A DNA stretch of 46,154 bases from an uncultured Alistipes sp. (GTDB lineage: Bacteria > Bacteroidota > Bacteroidia > Bacteroidales > Rikenellaceae). Positions 34,390-44,137 of this stretch are shown here, piece by piece. The translations under genes and the position numbers were made by a program. The notes under the pieces are model-generated. The model was not told the origin of the DNA. It ran no database searches and was given only the letters and a program-made list of their open reading frames with translations. The stretch covers positions 1-46,154 of the forward strand of contig CALUII010000012.1 of the NCBI GenBank assembly GCA_944320665.1, given 5' to 3'. Numbering within the stretch: position 1 is the first letter of the stretch; each line of letters begins with the position of its first letter.

Positions 34390-37227
34390 CTATTCAGCCG
34401 TCGTCTGAGCTGCTGCGGGACGCATGACGATCTTAGCCTCGTTGCCGTCAGCCAGGATCTTGCGTGCGAGTGCCTGAACATCTGCGTTCGTCACCTGCTG
34501 CAGTGCCTGCTCGTAGTTCGAAAGGTAATCCAGACCGTTCGTGTAGTACTTGTCGATGTAGTTCATCCACGTGCCGTTCTCCTCGAGACCGTTCTTCCAC
34601 TCCTTGGCCAGATACTCGCGCGTCTTCTCCACATCTTCGGTCAGCGGGCCCTCTTCGGCGATCTTGTTGAGCTCGGCCATGATGTCACCCATCAGTTCGT
34701 CGGCCATCTGCTCGTTGGTGTCGAAGGTGATGATCAACGTGTAGTTCTCGTCCGGAACATAGGTCGTCATGCCTCCGACCTGCACGCCGTACGTGCCGCC
34801 CTTCTCCTCACGGATCGACTTCAGGTAGCGGGCGTTGAGTGCCTGCGAGAGGAACTCCATCGTCAGACGGTTCTCGATCGTGTAGGGCATCTTGCCCGTG
34901 AAGTAGTACCATACCGAGACCTTCGGCTGCTGCATCGGCGTGGTGAAGTCGTTGACCACCTTGCCCGTCACGGGGTGTACGCCGTCGTCGGTGAACGAGA
35001 GCTTCTTCTTGGAGGTGGGCAGCGAACCGATGTACTTCTCGACCAGCGGACGGAGCGTCTCGAGGTCGACGTTGCCTACGAACGTGAAGGTGAAGTTGTC
35101 GGCATTGCCGTAGAGTGCATCGTGGATAGGCTGCAGTTCGGCGAACTGTACTCCGTCGAGGATCTCAGGCGAGAGCATCTGTTTGCGCGGGTTGTTGCCG
35201 TAGACCGTCTCCATGATCTTGTCCTGGATGATGTAGTCGGGGTTGTTGAGCATGTTCTCGACATTGGCGCGCACCATTTTCATGAAGGTGTCGTAGTCGG
35301 ACTCACTGTAACGCGGCGACGTGAAGTTCAGATAGACCAGCTGCAGCATCGTCTCCAGATCTTTCGGCGAGGCCGAACCGCTCATGCCGTGCGTATAGCT
35401 GTTTACCGAGTAGCCTACGCTGGCAGCCTTGCCCGAGAGTTGCTTCTGCAGGTCGATGGCCGAGAATCTGTCTACGCCCGAACGATCCAGAATCTGCGGC
35501 ATCAACAGAGCTGTGTAGTACTGGTCGTCGCTCAGAATCGACGTACCGCCTTCGCCCTTGATCGAGAGGCGTACTTCGTCCTTGTTGAATTCGGTCGGCT
35601 TGACGATGATGCGCACGCCGTTCTTGAGCGTCCATTCCGTCGTGCCGAGCACGTCGTTGTGGGCCTCCTTCTTTACGCGCGAACCTTTCAGCGCCTTTTC
35701 GTTGGCGATCAGCGGTTCCTTAACCATATTGTCCTCATAGGGTTCAACCTCGGCCTCACGGGCGGCAACGATCATTGCCTGCAGCTCTTCGGCCGTCGGA
35801 TTGACCAGACCTTCCTTTTCGGGAACGTTGGCGATTACGACCCAGTTCTTGGGTTGGAGCAACTGCTGGCAGGCCATGTTCACGTCGTTGAGCGAGATGA
35901 GCTTGAGCAGCGTGCTGTCGAGTTTCCATTCGGTCTCGGCATCGGGTACCGGATAGCCGTACTGATAGTTGCGGACCATGCGTGCGTGGAAATCGCCGTT
36001 GCGACGGTCGTCACGGCTGGCGTACTGACGCTCAATGGTGCGCATCAGGTCGTTCTGTGCGCGTTCGAACTCTCCGGCCGTGAAGCCAAAGCGACGCGTC
36101 TTCTCCATCTCGGTCAGCACGGCCTGGAAACCTGCGGGCAGTTTACCCTCCTGCGTGCTGACATTGAAGGCCGTGACTTCGAGCGTCGGGATGATGCCGA
36201 CGTAGCCGTCACCCATTCCGGCACCGAGGAACGGAGCGTCGGGCTGCTGTGCGATCTCGGCGAAGCGGGCATTCTGCATGGTCGTGGCATAGAGAATCAG
36301 CAGATCCTGCATCTCACGCAGTACCAGTCCGTTTGCCTCTTTGGGCAGTGCGGGGCGTTTGATGTAGATCGAGGCCGAGGTCGAGGTCATCTCCGGATCG
36401 GCGAAGACCGAAATGATCGGTTCGTCGTTGTCGGGCACGACGATTACCTCCTTCTGCGGAGCGTCGGCTGCCGGAGCCGGGATGTCGGACATCAGCTTCT
36501 TGAGGTCGCTCTCGATGCGATCCACGTCGATGTCACCGACCACTACGATGGCCTGATAATCGGGACGATACCACGTGTGGTAGAAGTTTTCGAGCGTATC
36601 GTAATCGAAGCTTTTCAGCCCCTCGAGGTAGCCGATGACGTTGCGGTGCTCATACTTCGTACCTTTGGCGAGGTGCTTGATCATGTTGGTCTGCGAACGC
36701 CACATGGCACCGTCGCGCGTACGCAACTCCTCCATGATCACGCCACGCTCCGAGTCGATCTCTTCGGGCTGCAGGGCGATGAAGTGCGACCAGTCGTGCA
36801 GGATGAGCATCGCCGTATCGATGATGCCCTGGCGCGACGTCGGCACATCCTCGATCATGTACGACGTTTCGTCCTGTGTGGTATAGGCGTTGAGGTTGAT
36901 GCCGAACTTCACGCCAATCGTCTCCAGATAGTCGATCATCTGCTTTCCGGGCAGGTTCTTCGTGCCGTTGAAGGCCATGTGCTCCAGGAAGTGGGCCAGA
37001 CCCTGCTGTTCGTCATTCTCCTGAATGGCGCCCACGTTGTGCAGGATGTAGAAACTTGCCTGACCTTTCGGTTTCTCGTTGTGGCGGATGTAGTAGGTCA
37101 TCCCGTTGTCGAGCTTGCCCATCCGAATCTCCTTGTCCATCGGGATCGGCTCCATTGGATTGAGCTGTGCCTGTGCGTTCGTGAAGAAGAGGAACGCGGC
37201 GGACACGGCCAGCAGTAGTTTTTTCAT
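34390..37227 (-). CDS. Two-domain M16 zinc metallopeptidase (PqqL-like), exported
   Basis: 945 residues with a signal peptide (LLLAVSAAFLFFTNAQA, cleaved near 20), so periplasmic or outer-membrane associated. The inverted zinc motif HFLEH is at 79-83 with the downstream Glu in EEIDSERGVIMEELR. A second, inactive M16 half follows (about 510-930, with TPMQQPKVSVWYYFTGKMPY), giving the clam-shell chamber of the pitrilysin family that degrades peptides. ATG 37227 starts the signal peptide; in-frame sequence upstream to 37431 is a run-on with no signal. It has its own terminator. A 747-codon open frame on the opposite strand is a composition shadow. Confidence 0.92.
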   Translation of the reverse strand: MKKLLLAVSAAFLFFTNAQAQLNPMEPIPMDKEIRMGKLDNGMTYYIRHNEKPKGQASFYILHNVGAIQENDEQQGLAHFLEHMAFNGTKNLPGKQMIDYLETIGVKFGINLNAYTTQDETSYMIEDVPTSRQGIIDTAMLILHDWSHFIALQPEEIDSERGVIMEELRTRDGAMWRSQTNMIKHLAKGTKYEHRNVIGYLEGLKSFDYDTLENFYHTWYRPDYQAIVVVGDIDVDRIESDLKKLMSDIPAPAADAPQKEVIVVPDNDEPIISVFADPEMTSTSASIYIKRPALPKEANGLVLREMQDLLILYATTMQNARFAEIAQQPDAPFLGAGMGDGYVGIIPTLEVTAFNVSTQEGKLPAGFQAVLTEMEKTRRFGFTAGEFERAQNDLMRTIERQYASRDDRRNGDFHARMVRNYQYGYPVPDAETEWKLDSTLLKLISLNDVNMACQQLLQPKNWVVIANVPEKEGLVNPTAEELQAMIVAAREAEVEPYEDNMVKEPLIANEKALKGSRVKKEAHNDVLGTTEWTLKNGVRIIVKPTEFNKDEVRLSIKGEGGTSILSDDQYYTALLMPQILDRSGVDRFSAIDLQKQLSGKAASVGYSVNSYTHGMSGSASPKDLETMLQLVYLNFTSPRYSESDYDTFMKMVRANVENMLNNPDYIIQDKIMETVYGNNPRKQMLSPEILDGVQFAELQPIHDALYGNADNFTFTFVGNVDLETLRPLVEKYIGSLPTSKKKLSFTDDGVHPVTGKVVNDFTTPMQQPKVSVWYYFTGKMPYTIENRLTMEFLSQALNARYLKSIREEKGGTYGVQVGGMTTYVPDENYTLIITFDTNEQMADELMGDIMAELNKIAEEGPLTEDVEKTREYLAKEWKNGLEENGTWMNYIDKYYTNGLDYLSNYEQALQQVTNADVQALARKILADGNEAKIVMRPAAAQTTAE

Positions 37228-37346
37228 AGTTTTGCTGTTTTTGAAAGGTTTTACGTTGTTGTTTCTGTCTGTTTTAATTCTTAATGGCTTGAGGCAGCAT
37301 CTTTTCCCGCGCGGCCGGAGGCTGGAGTTCGTCTCCGAGGCGAGAT

Positions 37347-37583
37347 TCAATCCTCCCTTGAGGGGGCGTCCTCCATCTCTTCGGGGCGGTATTCGATGAT
37401 GTCGCCCGGTTGGCAGTCGAGTTCGCGGCAAATGGCTTCGAGCGTCGAGAACCGGATGGCTTTGGCCTTTCCGTTCTTGAGGATCGAGAGGTTGGCCGGC
37501 GTGATGTCGATGCGCTCCGCCAACTCGCCGAGCGAAATCTTGCGCTTGGCCATCATGACGTCTATGTTGATAATTATCGACAT
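37347..37583 (-). CDS. YozG/Xre-type helix-turn-helix regulator
   Basis: 78 residues. One HTH_3/Cro-CI domain fills the protein: ISLGELAERIDITPANLSILKNGKAKAIRFSTLEAICRELDCQPGDIIEY. This wording matches the YozG-like group usually encoded next to DUF2975 membrane proteins, as here (28-bp gap on the same strand). It ends with an acidic tail. It likely controls its own operon. Starts at 37583 or at the internal MM pair (about 37556) are possible. Confidence 0.87.
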   Translation of the reverse strand: MSIIINIDVMMAKRKISLGELAERIDITPANLSILKNGKAKAIRFSTLEAICRELDCQPGDIIEYRPEEMEDAPSRED

Positions 37584-37611
37584 GTTGCTCCTTCCGTTTT
37601 ACATGGTCAGG

Positions 37612-38331
37612 TTAAATGGTCAGCCGTTGCTCTTCGCTCAGATTCTGTCCGATAGCGAAGACTTCGGCCGTGAAGAAGATAATCACACCCATGATGATCG
37701 TCGGGTAGGAGACCATGAACGTGGTGTCGATATCAAGGTTTGTCCCGGCGAGCAGTTCCGCAGCCCGTACCTTCATGCGCCATGCGGTGAACGAAGTGCT
37801 CAGTTCGGCAAGAATAGTCAGGCATCCGATCGTACGCAGATACCAGATGTTACGGCGGTCGAGCGTGCGTTCTTCGCGGATCGAGCGGCGGATTGAGTGG
37901 ATGATGAGGAACATCAGTACTACGATAGCGATGTAGGCCACGACTTCGAGCATGGTAAGCAGATAGAAGAGCGGGCTGCCTCCGACTGAACTGAAAGCCA
38001 GACGCAGCGGACCGGTTCCGGGGTCGGCCGGACGGTCGACCGTAAGGCTCACGCGGCGAACCTCGGGAATGATGCGCACGGGCGAGAGCGAGTCGAGTCC
38101 CTCAACCGGGAAGGCGGTTTTGTGAACCAGCGGAATCTCCCCCAGCAGGAATATCTGTCGAGGTTCGCCTTTGGCCAGGCTGCGGGCGATGTCCTGTCCC
38201 ATGATGGCCCCCTCGTTGTATCCGCGCGAGAAGTTGGGCCAGAGGCTGTGGGCGAGTCCGGCGGCCAGTACGACGAAGAACGTGATGTAGATCACGAGCA
38301 TGCGTTGCAGGAGTGATTTCTTGTTTTGCAT
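37612..38331 (-). CDS. DUF2975 membrane protein
   Basis: 239 residues with about four membrane helices (about 11-33, 115-143, 164-185, 205-228) and a periplasmic loop of about 75 residues after the first. It matches DUF2975. The function is unknown; the DUF2975/YozG-like pair is widespread in Firmicutes and Bacteroidetes. It is the first gene of the two-gene unit and has a strong consensus promoter. Confidence 0.83.
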   Translation of the reverse strand: MQNKKSLLQRMLVIYITFFVVLAAGLAHSLWPNFSRGYNEGAIMGQDIARSLAKGEPRQIFLLGEIPLVHKTAFPVEGLDSLSPVRIIPEVRRVSLTVDRPADPGTGPLRLAFSSVGGSPLFYLLTMLEVVAYIAIVVLMFLIIHSIRRSIREERTLDRRNIWYLRTIGCLTILAELSTSFTAWRMKVRAAELLAGTNLDIDTTFMVSYPTIIMGVIIFFTAEVFAIGQNLSEEQRLTI

Positions 38332-38357
38332 GGTTACACTCTTTAAGGTTCCCAGGA

Positions 38358-38387
38358 CAAAGTTAGAAATAGATTTCTGAAAAACAA
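38358..38387 (-). promoter_or_regulatory. Consensus promoter of the DUF2975-HTH operon
   Basis: On the minus strand TTG (38387-38385, within TTTG), a 19-nt spacer and TAACTTTG (38365-38358) fit the Bacteroidetes pattern exactly. The leader is about 20 nt. Confidence 0.8.
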
Positions 38388-38488
38388 ATAATATTTATCG
38401 TTTTTCGATAAATTTTTTGTTTGTGAGGATAAAATAGAAGTGAAATCTCGTTTTTTGCCTTGTATGTCGCTATTTTTTGAGTCCGGGT

Positions 38489-38521
38489 TTGTCGACCCAG
38501 CCGGATTTTTTCCGATCTTTG
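38489..38521 (+). promoter_or_regulatory. Possible promoter of the acyl-ACP thioesterase gene
   Basis: TTG (38489-38491), 22-nt spacer and GATCTTTG (38514-38521) are one base and a few spacer bases off the consensus. It is 56 bp upstream of ATG 38578. Confidence 0.4.
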
Positions 38522-38577
38522 TACACGCGGGGCCTCAATGTGTTCGAAGGTCGAGGCCAGTGCATATACAACTTATT

Positions 38578-39303
38578 ATGGCTGAAAAGACTATCTATCC
38601 CTTCCGGGTTGAACCTCAGGAGGTTGACTTTACGATGTGTGCCACGGTGCCGGCTTTGGGCTGTGCCGTGCTCAATGTGGCCGGGATCGATGCCCACGGC
38701 AAAGGCTTTGGGGTCGATGTGCTCAACGAGCGAAACTGTTCGTGGGTGCTCTCCCGTATGGCCTTCGAGGTGGATCGGCGGCCGAAGCAATATACCGATT
38801 ACCGCATAGCAACATGGATCAGTGATTACGGTCGGGTGCTGTCGACGCGTAACTTTACCCTGACGGATTGTGCGGGCGAGGAGTTCGGACGTGCCGTCAC
38901 ACAATGGGCAATGATTGACCTCGAACGGCGTACGGCGCTCGATCTTTCGGGGGTGGGGCGAGCCCATGCCGAGGCGATGGTGCCGGAGCCGGCACCTGCC
39001 GAAAAACCCCGCAAGATTGCACCCTTTGAGGTGCAGCAGAGTGTGACGCATCGGGTGGCCTACAGCGACATTGACTTCAACCGCCACATGAATACGATGC
39101 GTTACATCGACTTGATGTTCGACTGCCTGCCGATCGAATTGCATGCGTCGCAACGCGGTATGCGGCTCGATATTCACTTCCTGCATGAGTGCCGTTACGG
39201 CCAGTTGCTTACGGTGGGGTGGAGCCGCGAGGCCGATCGCTGGCTCTTCTCGATCCGCAACGAAGAGCAGGAGGCCGTACGTGCTGCTGTCGAGTGGCGT
39301 TAG
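38578..39303 (+). CDS. Acyl-ACP thioesterase (FatA/FatB family)
   Basis: 241 residues forming two hot-dog folds. It releases free fatty acids from acyl carrier protein. The first half has the RCSWVLSRMAFEVDRRPKQYTDYRIATWISDYGR-type core; the second has HRVAYSDIDFNRHMNTMRYIDLMFDCLP, with the conserved Asn-His pair of the catalytic region. Length is normal for the bacterial form. The ATG at 38578 is chosen because the frame upstream to 38440 spans the promoter region. It is followed 37 bp later by a glycosyltransferase; both may be co-transcribed. Confidence 0.9.
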   Translation: MAEKTIYPFRVEPQEVDFTMCATVPALGCAVLNVAGIDAHGKGFGVDVLNERNCSWVLSRMAFEVDRRPKQYTDYRIATWISDYGRVLSTRNFTLTDCAGEEFGRAVTQWAMIDLERRTALDLSGVGRAHAEAMVPEPAPAEKPRKIAPFEVQQSVTHRVAYSDIDFNRHMNTMRYIDLMFDCLPIELHASQRGMRLDIHFLHECRYGQLLTVGWSREADRWLFSIRNEEQEAVRAAVEWR

Positions 39304-39340
39304 ATCCGCAAAAGTTGTTTTCACTGGCAGGTTGTAGGCT

Positions 39341-40501
39341 ATGAATCATCCCATTCGAAAAATAACGGTGCTGGGGCCGGCTCATCCCTATCGGGGTGGA
39401 TTGGCGGCCATAATGGAGACGCTGGCCCGCATTTTCCAGCGGCGCGGTGCCGACGTGCGCATCGAGACCTTCACGGTGCAGTACCCCTCCTTTCTCTTTC
39501 CGGGCGAGAGTCAGACGGTCGATACACCGCCGCCGTCGGATCTGCAGATTGTCCGTAGTGTCAATACGGTCAATCCACTCAACTGGTGGCGAGTCGGGAG
39601 CCGGTTGCGACGGGAATGCCCCGATGTCGTTCTGCTGAAATATTGGACTCCATTTATGGCCCCTTGTTTTGGGTCCATCGCACGGCTTGCACGACGTAAC
39701 GGCCACACGAAGGTACTGTGTCAGATCGACAACGTCGAACCGCACGAACACCATATTATAGACCGACCGTTTAACCGTTATTTCCTGCGTGCGGTCGATG
39801 GATTTGTCTATATGTCGGAACAGGTACATCGGGAGTTGGCTGCCTATACAGAGGCTCCGGCCCTCTTTTCGCCTCACCCGATGTTTGAACATTTCGGCGG
39901 GCCGATCGATCGGGCGGAGGCGTGTGCTCGGCTCGGGCTCGATCCGTCGTGCGGCTATGTGCTCTTTTTCGGCTTGATTCGCGAGTATAAGGGACTCGAT
40001 CTGTTGCTGGACGCCTGGGCCCGACTTAAGGACGGAGGATGTACGGCAGGGCGTAAATTGTTGATTGCCGGCGAGTTTTATACGGATCGTAAACCCTATC
40101 TTGAGCAAATCGAACGCATGGAGCTTGGGGACGACGTGGTATTGCACGATCATTTTGTGGCCGATGAAGCGGTGAAAAATTATTTTTCGGCAGCCGATTT
40201 CCTTGTTTTGCCCTATCGTACGGCTACGCAGAGCGGTGTGACGCAGATTGCCTACCGTTTCGGTGCGCCGATGGTGGTGACCGACGTGGGGGGATTGCCC
40301 GAGATTGTGCCCGATGGGCGTGCCGGCAGGGTCTGCCGTCCGGAGGTTGGAGCGCTGGCCGAGGCCATCGGCCAGTTGTTTGATGGGGAGACCCTGCGGC
40401 AGTTACGTGAGGGCGTGCAGCGCGAAAGCCGTCGTTTCTCGTGGGATGAGATGTGTAACCGTATCGAGGAGTTGTACACCCGGGTTGCGGGTTGCAGTTG
40501 A
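39341..40501 (+). CDS. Family 4 glycosyltransferase (GT-B)
   Basis: 386 residues, cytosolic. The N-terminal acceptor domain has the glycine loop VLGPAHPYRGGLAAIMETLA. The C-terminal donor-binding domain has VLFFGLIREYKGLDLLLDAWARL, then ATQSGVTQIAYRFGAPMVVTDVGGLPEIV, the usual nucleotide-sugar loop, although the first Glu of the common Ex7E motif is replaced. It transfers a sugar from a nucleotide donor; the acceptor is not identifiable. Neighbouring polysaccharide-cluster genes are absent, which argues for a housekeeping envelope role. Confidence 0.9.
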   Translation: MNHPIRKITVLGPAHPYRGGLAAIMETLARIFQRRGADVRIETFTVQYPSFLFPGESQTVDTPPPSDLQIVRSVNTVNPLNWWRVGSRLRRECPDVVLLKYWTPFMAPCFGSIARLARRNGHTKVLCQIDNVEPHEHHIIDRPFNRYFLRAVDGFVYMSEQVHRELAAYTEAPALFSPHPMFEHFGGPIDRAEACARLGLDPSCGYVLFFGLIREYKGLDLLLDAWARLKDGGCTAGRKLLIAGEFYTDRKPYLEQIERMELGDDVVLHDHFVADEAVKNYFSAADFLVLPYRTATQSGVTQIAYRFGAPMVVTDVGGLPEIVPDGRAGRVCRPEVGALAEAIGQLFDGETLRQLREGVQRESRRFSWDEMCNRIEELYTRVAGCS

Positions 40502-40527
40502 GTCGGACGAGTATAGTGAAAAGGAGG

Positions 40528-40568
40528 CGAGGGCCGCAACACCGGTTGAAAAGGTGTTGCGGCCCTCG
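40528..40568. terminator. Strong hairpin between convergent GT4 and MFS genes
   Basis: A 16-bp perfect stem (40528-40543 with 40553-40568) closes a 9-nt loop. A short TTTT follows on the minus strand after a few bases. It probably terminates both converging transcripts. Confidence 0.7.
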
Positions 40569-40591
40569 CGCATATCTCGGGAGTTGCCCGT

Positions 40592-42001
40592 TTACTTTTT
40601 GATGTTGGGCAACTCCAGTCCGTAGTGACGCTTGGCATCGAGACGCTTCAGCGCAATGCCCAGAATCATGGCTACGGCACCGCAGCTGGCGAAGATCAGC
40701 ATCGGGGCCGTGTAGTTATAAGCGGCACCTTCGACACCGGCCTTGATCTGCTCGGCCACGCCCGGGTTGGTGATCTTCAGTACGTTGCCGATCAGCAGCG
40801 GGAAGAGGCACAGACCGACGTTCTGGATCCAGAAGATGAGCGAGTAGGCCGAACCCAGATAACGCGTCTCCATGATCTTGGGTACCGACGGCCACAGGGC
40901 GGCGGGCACCAGCGAGAACGAAACGCCCAGCAGCACGATTGAACAGTAGGCGAGCAACTTGCTCGGGTAAGCCGGCAATACGAAGGCGAACGTCAGGTGG
41001 CAGATAATCATCAGCAGGGCACCGAAGATCAGCATCGAGGCTCCCTTGCCCTTATGGTCGAGGTAGCTGCCCAGGAAGGGGGTGATGGCCGCTGCGCCCA
41101 TCGGGAACCAGCGGAAGATATTGGCCGCATTGGCTGCCGAAATGCCGAGGTTGCTCTCGAGCATGTTGGTCGCAAAGCGCTGGAACGGGAAGATGGCCGA
41201 GTAGTAGAGTACGCAGAGGCAGGCTACGATCCAGAAGACCTTGCTCGAGAAGATCTTACCCAGGTCGCTGACGTGGAACTCCTCGTCGGCGCTCTTTTCG
41301 CCCTGCTGTTTTACGCCGATCTGGCGATCGAGCTTGCGGTCCATCACGCAGAAGACCGTGAAGCAGACGATGCCGATGAGCAGCAGCAGCGTGCAGAAGG
41401 CGATGGGACGTACGACCGATGCCGGAGCCATGTTGGCCAGCCAGGGCGAGATCGTGAAGATGAAGAAGACGCCGATGCGGGCGATGGCCATCTCGAGGCC
41501 CATGGCCAGTGCCAGCTCCTTGCCCTCGAACCACTTGGCAATGGCCTTCGATACGGTGATGCCGGCCATCTCGCAGCCGCAGCCGAAGATCATGAAGCCC
41601 AGCGAGGCCAACTTGGCCGAGCCGGGCATGGCGACCCACCAGCTGTTGAGCCAGGCTTCAAGCCCCGTGCCGATAAAGGCATCGCTCACGGCATAATACT
41701 TGATGCAGGCACCGATGAACATCAACGAGGCCGACAGCTCGCCCGTGAAGCGGATACCCATCTTGTCGAGGATGATACCCGCCAGGATCAGGAAGCCGAA
41801 GACATTGAAGATGAACTCCGAACCTCCATAAATACCGAAGACGTCGGGCGTCCATCCGCGCTGGGCCTCGATCATGCTCTGCAGCGGCGAGAGCAGGTCG
41901 ACGAACATGTAGCCGAAAAGCATCATCAGCGCAATCAGGATGAGCGCCATCCACCGTGCCACGGGTGAATCGTTGAGTCTTTTTTGGATGATTTCTGTCA
42001 T
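40592..42001 (-). CDS. Major facilitator superfamily transporter
   Basis: 469 residues with 12 predicted membrane helices and a charged central loop of about 45 residues (DRKLDRQIGVKQQGEKSADEEFHVSDLG, near 218-246). Start LNDSPVARWMALILIALMMLFGYMFVDLLSPL and the loop ILDKMGIRFTGE match the MFS fold; the usual loop 2-3 signature is degenerate. The substrate cannot be read from the sequence. It lies 67 bp after the TPR gene on the same strand, without a visible promoter of its own, so it may be co-transcribed with era and the TPR gene. Confidence 0.88.
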   Translation of the reverse strand: MTEIIQKRLNDSPVARWMALILIALMMLFGYMFVDLLSPLQSMIEAQRGWTPDVFGIYGGSEFIFNVFGFLILAGIILDKMGIRFTGELSASLMFIGACIKYYAVSDAFIGTGLEAWLNSWWVAMPGSAKLASLGFMIFGCGCEMAGITVSKAIAKWFEGKELALAMGLEMAIARIGVFFIFTISPWLANMAPASVVRPIAFCTLLLLIGIVCFTVFCVMDRKLDRQIGVKQQGEKSADEEFHVSDLGKIFSSKVFWIVACLCVLYYSAIFPFQRFATNMLESNLGISAANAANIFRWFPMGAAAITPFLGSYLDHKGKGASMLIFGALLMIICHLTFAFVLPAYPSKLLAYCSIVLLGVSFSLVPAALWPSVPKIMETRYLGSAYSLIFWIQNVGLCLFPLLIGNVLKITNPGVAEQIKAGVEGAAYNYTAPMLIFASCGAVAMILGIALKRLDAKRHYGLELPNIKK

Positions 42002-42068
42002 TTTTCTGTTTGTTTATTTATTTATTGATTAGAGTCATTCTCGTCGGTGTCTGTTTCCGGTCTCAGGC

Positions 42069-44081
42069 TTAGGGCCGAGGCTGTATGGCATAGCGTTTGA
42101 GCACCGTGTAGGCCTGTTCGATACCCAGTTCACCTGCCTTCGAGAGGTCGAGGCATCCCTTGCGCGTATCCTTCATGAAGATCTGGATCAGTCCGCGGTT
42201 GTAGTAGGCCTCGGCGAAGGTCGGATTCAACTCGATGGCGCGAGTGTAGTCCTCGTATGCCTCGGGCAGTTTGCCCGAGAGGGCCAGCAGTGTGGCCCGG
42301 TTGTAGTAGTTGTAGGCAAAATCGGGGAAGAGTTTGATCGCCTTGTTCAGGTCGGCAATCGCTTCGTCGTAACTATAGGTGCGCTTGCCGCTGTTCTGAA
42401 GCCGCTGAGCCGGGTCCGAGTCGATCGAGATGCGCTGGTACGAGTTGTCGATCGACGAGATGAAGTCGATCATCTCGGCTTGTGTGGTTGAGCGGTTCAG
42501 ATAGAGGAACGGATTGCCCGGATTCTGCTCAATGGCAGCCGAGTAGGTATTGACCGCATTGGTGTATTGCTTGATGAGCGACTGTGTGATGCCTCGTTCG
42601 AAGAGTACGGTCCATGTCTCCGTCGAAGGGGTGGTGCGCAGGCGGTCGGCATACTGCTTGTCGAGCAGGATGAGCGAGTCCGCCGGGATGTCGCTGTCGC
42701 CATAGGTCAGCTGCAGCAACCGGTTGCCGATACGTTGCCGGAAGTCTTCGACGCGTTGTACGTGGTACGCTTCCTCCTCCTTTTCGGTGAGGGTGTCGGG
42801 CCGCATGAGCGTAAACTTGAACAGCGGCAGCAGCTTCAGTTCTTCGCCTCCGGCACCCTGCGCCTTACCGGCGCGTTCAAAGGCACTGCCCGAGAATTGG
42901 CTGTCGAACGACAGCAGCCGATCGAAACGTTGGGTGGTGTCGGCAAAGATCGAGTAGGTGCTGTCGCTCAGACGCGAACGGTATTCGGCAATCTTGCGTT
43001 GGGCCGTCTCGCGGTCCGAACGGGAGCCCTTTTCGTCGCGGAGCAGGGCACGCAGGTTGCTGCGGTTGAGGTAGGCGTTGGCAAAGTCCGGATAGAGTTC
43101 AATGGCGCGTGTGTAGTCCTGTTCGGCTTCGTGCAGGTTGCCCAGATCGGTCTGTAGCAGGGCGCGGTTGTAGTAGACGAGGACGTTGTTCGGTGAGTAG
43201 AAAGCTACCTGGTTGTAGTCATCCAATGCGCGGTTGTAGTCACCGATTTGCGTGCGCAGGATGGCGCGGTTGAAATAGGTGAGGGCATTGGTCGAATCGA
43301 GTTGGATCACCCGGTCAAAATCGTGCAGAGCCTGCATCGGCCGCTGGGTCTCGGAGTAGACCAGCGCACGGTTGAAGTAGGAGAGCAGGTAGGTGGAGTC
43401 GCAGGCGATTGCCTGGTCGAAGTCGGTCTCGGCCTCACGATAGCGCCGTTGCTGCATGTAGAGCGAGCCGCGGCGGTTGTAGCTGTCGGGATTTTCGCGG
43501 TTGGTGCGGATGGCCGTATTGAAGTTCTCGTAGGCACGCGTGGTGTCTTTCAGGTAGAGATAGCAGACGCCGCGGTTGATGTAGGCATCGGCCACCTTGT
43601 TCTCCTGGCGGATGAACATGTCGAAATCCTCGATCGCTTCGCGGAACTGCTGGTTGAGCAGTCGCGTGACGCCGCGGCTGTAGTAGGGGCTCGGCAGATC
43701 GGGGCGCAGCTCGATGGCTTCGGCGAAATCGCGCAGGGCATCGTCGTAGTTGCCCAGACGCGAGCGCGTGATGGCCCGGTAGGTATAGGCCGTCGTGAAG
43801 ACGGGGTTCTTCTCGATGGCGATCGTGAAGTCGGCGTCGGCACCCAGCAGGTCGTCGAGGTTGTACTTGGCGATACCGCGCAGGAAGTAGCCTTCGTAGG
43901 CGTCTTCATCGAAACGCAGCAGTGTATTGAGAGTGCGGATGGCCTCCTGGTAGTCGTTGTTCATCATGCACGTACGTCCCAGCCAATAGAAGTAGTTCTT
44001 GTTGTACTGGGCGTGCACCTCCTGCCGTCCCACGGAGAGGAACAACAGAAGGAGTAGGAAGCCGAAGACCGTTTTGCGCAT
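42069..44081 (-). CDS. Exported TPR-repeat protein
   Basis: 670 residues. A signal peptide (FGFLLLLLFLSVGRQEVHAQ) is followed by about ten canonical TPR motifs (first about 340 residues, with repeating YNRGxxxxxxxxxxxAxxDYxxAI), then a linker of about 200 less regular residues and two to three more TPRs at the C-terminus (FAYNYYNRATLLALSGKLPEAYEDY). TPRs bind other proteins, probably in the periplasm or at the outer membrane. ATG 44081 is chosen because it begins the signal peptide, ten codons after the first in-frame start. It follows era by 56 bp. Confidence 0.87.
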   Translation of the reverse strand: MRKTVFGFLLLLLFLSVGRQEVHAQYNKNYFYWLGRTCMMNNDYQEAIRTLNTLLRFDEDAYEGYFLRGIAKYNLDDLLGADADFTIAIEKNPVFTTAYTYRAITRSRLGNYDDALRDFAEAIELRPDLPSPYYSRGVTRLLNQQFREAIEDFDMFIRQENKVADAYINRGVCYLYLKDTTRAYENFNTAIRTNRENPDSYNRRGSLYMQQRRYREAETDFDQAIACDSTYLLSYFNRALVYSETQRPMQALHDFDRVIQLDSTNALTYFNRAILRTQIGDYNRALDDYNQVAFYSPNNVLVYYNRALLQTDLGNLHEAEQDYTRAIELYPDFANAYLNRSNLRALLRDEKGSRSDRETAQRKIAEYRSRLSDSTYSIFADTTQRFDRLLSFDSQFSGSAFERAGKAQGAGGEELKLLPLFKFTLMRPDTLTEKEEEAYHVQRVEDFRQRIGNRLLQLTYGDSDIPADSLILLDKQYADRLRTTPSTETWTVLFERGITQSLIKQYTNAVNTYSAAIEQNPGNPFLYLNRSTTQAEMIDFISSIDNSYQRISIDSDPAQRLQNSGKRTYSYDEAIADLNKAIKLFPDFAYNYYNRATLLALSGKLPEAYEDYTRAIELNPTFAEAYYNRGLIQIFMKDTRKGCLDLSKAGELGIEQAYTVLKRYAIQPRP

Positions 44082-44137
44082 GTGTCGTGTGTTCGAAACG
44101 TTTGGGTGCATGAATTTCGTCGAAGGTCGGGAGTCGG

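Noticed and set aside
34975-37218. A 747-codon open frame on the plus strand
   Set aside because: It lies fully antisense to the well-supported M16 peptidase. Its translation is rich in Val, Leu, Arg, Asp and His without domain motifs, as expected when GC-rich codons are read in the complementary phase.
40997-41968. A 323-codon plus-strand open frame
   Set aside because: Antisense to the MFS transporter; very rich in Asp, Glu, Gly and His, the usual complement of hydrophobic membrane codons.
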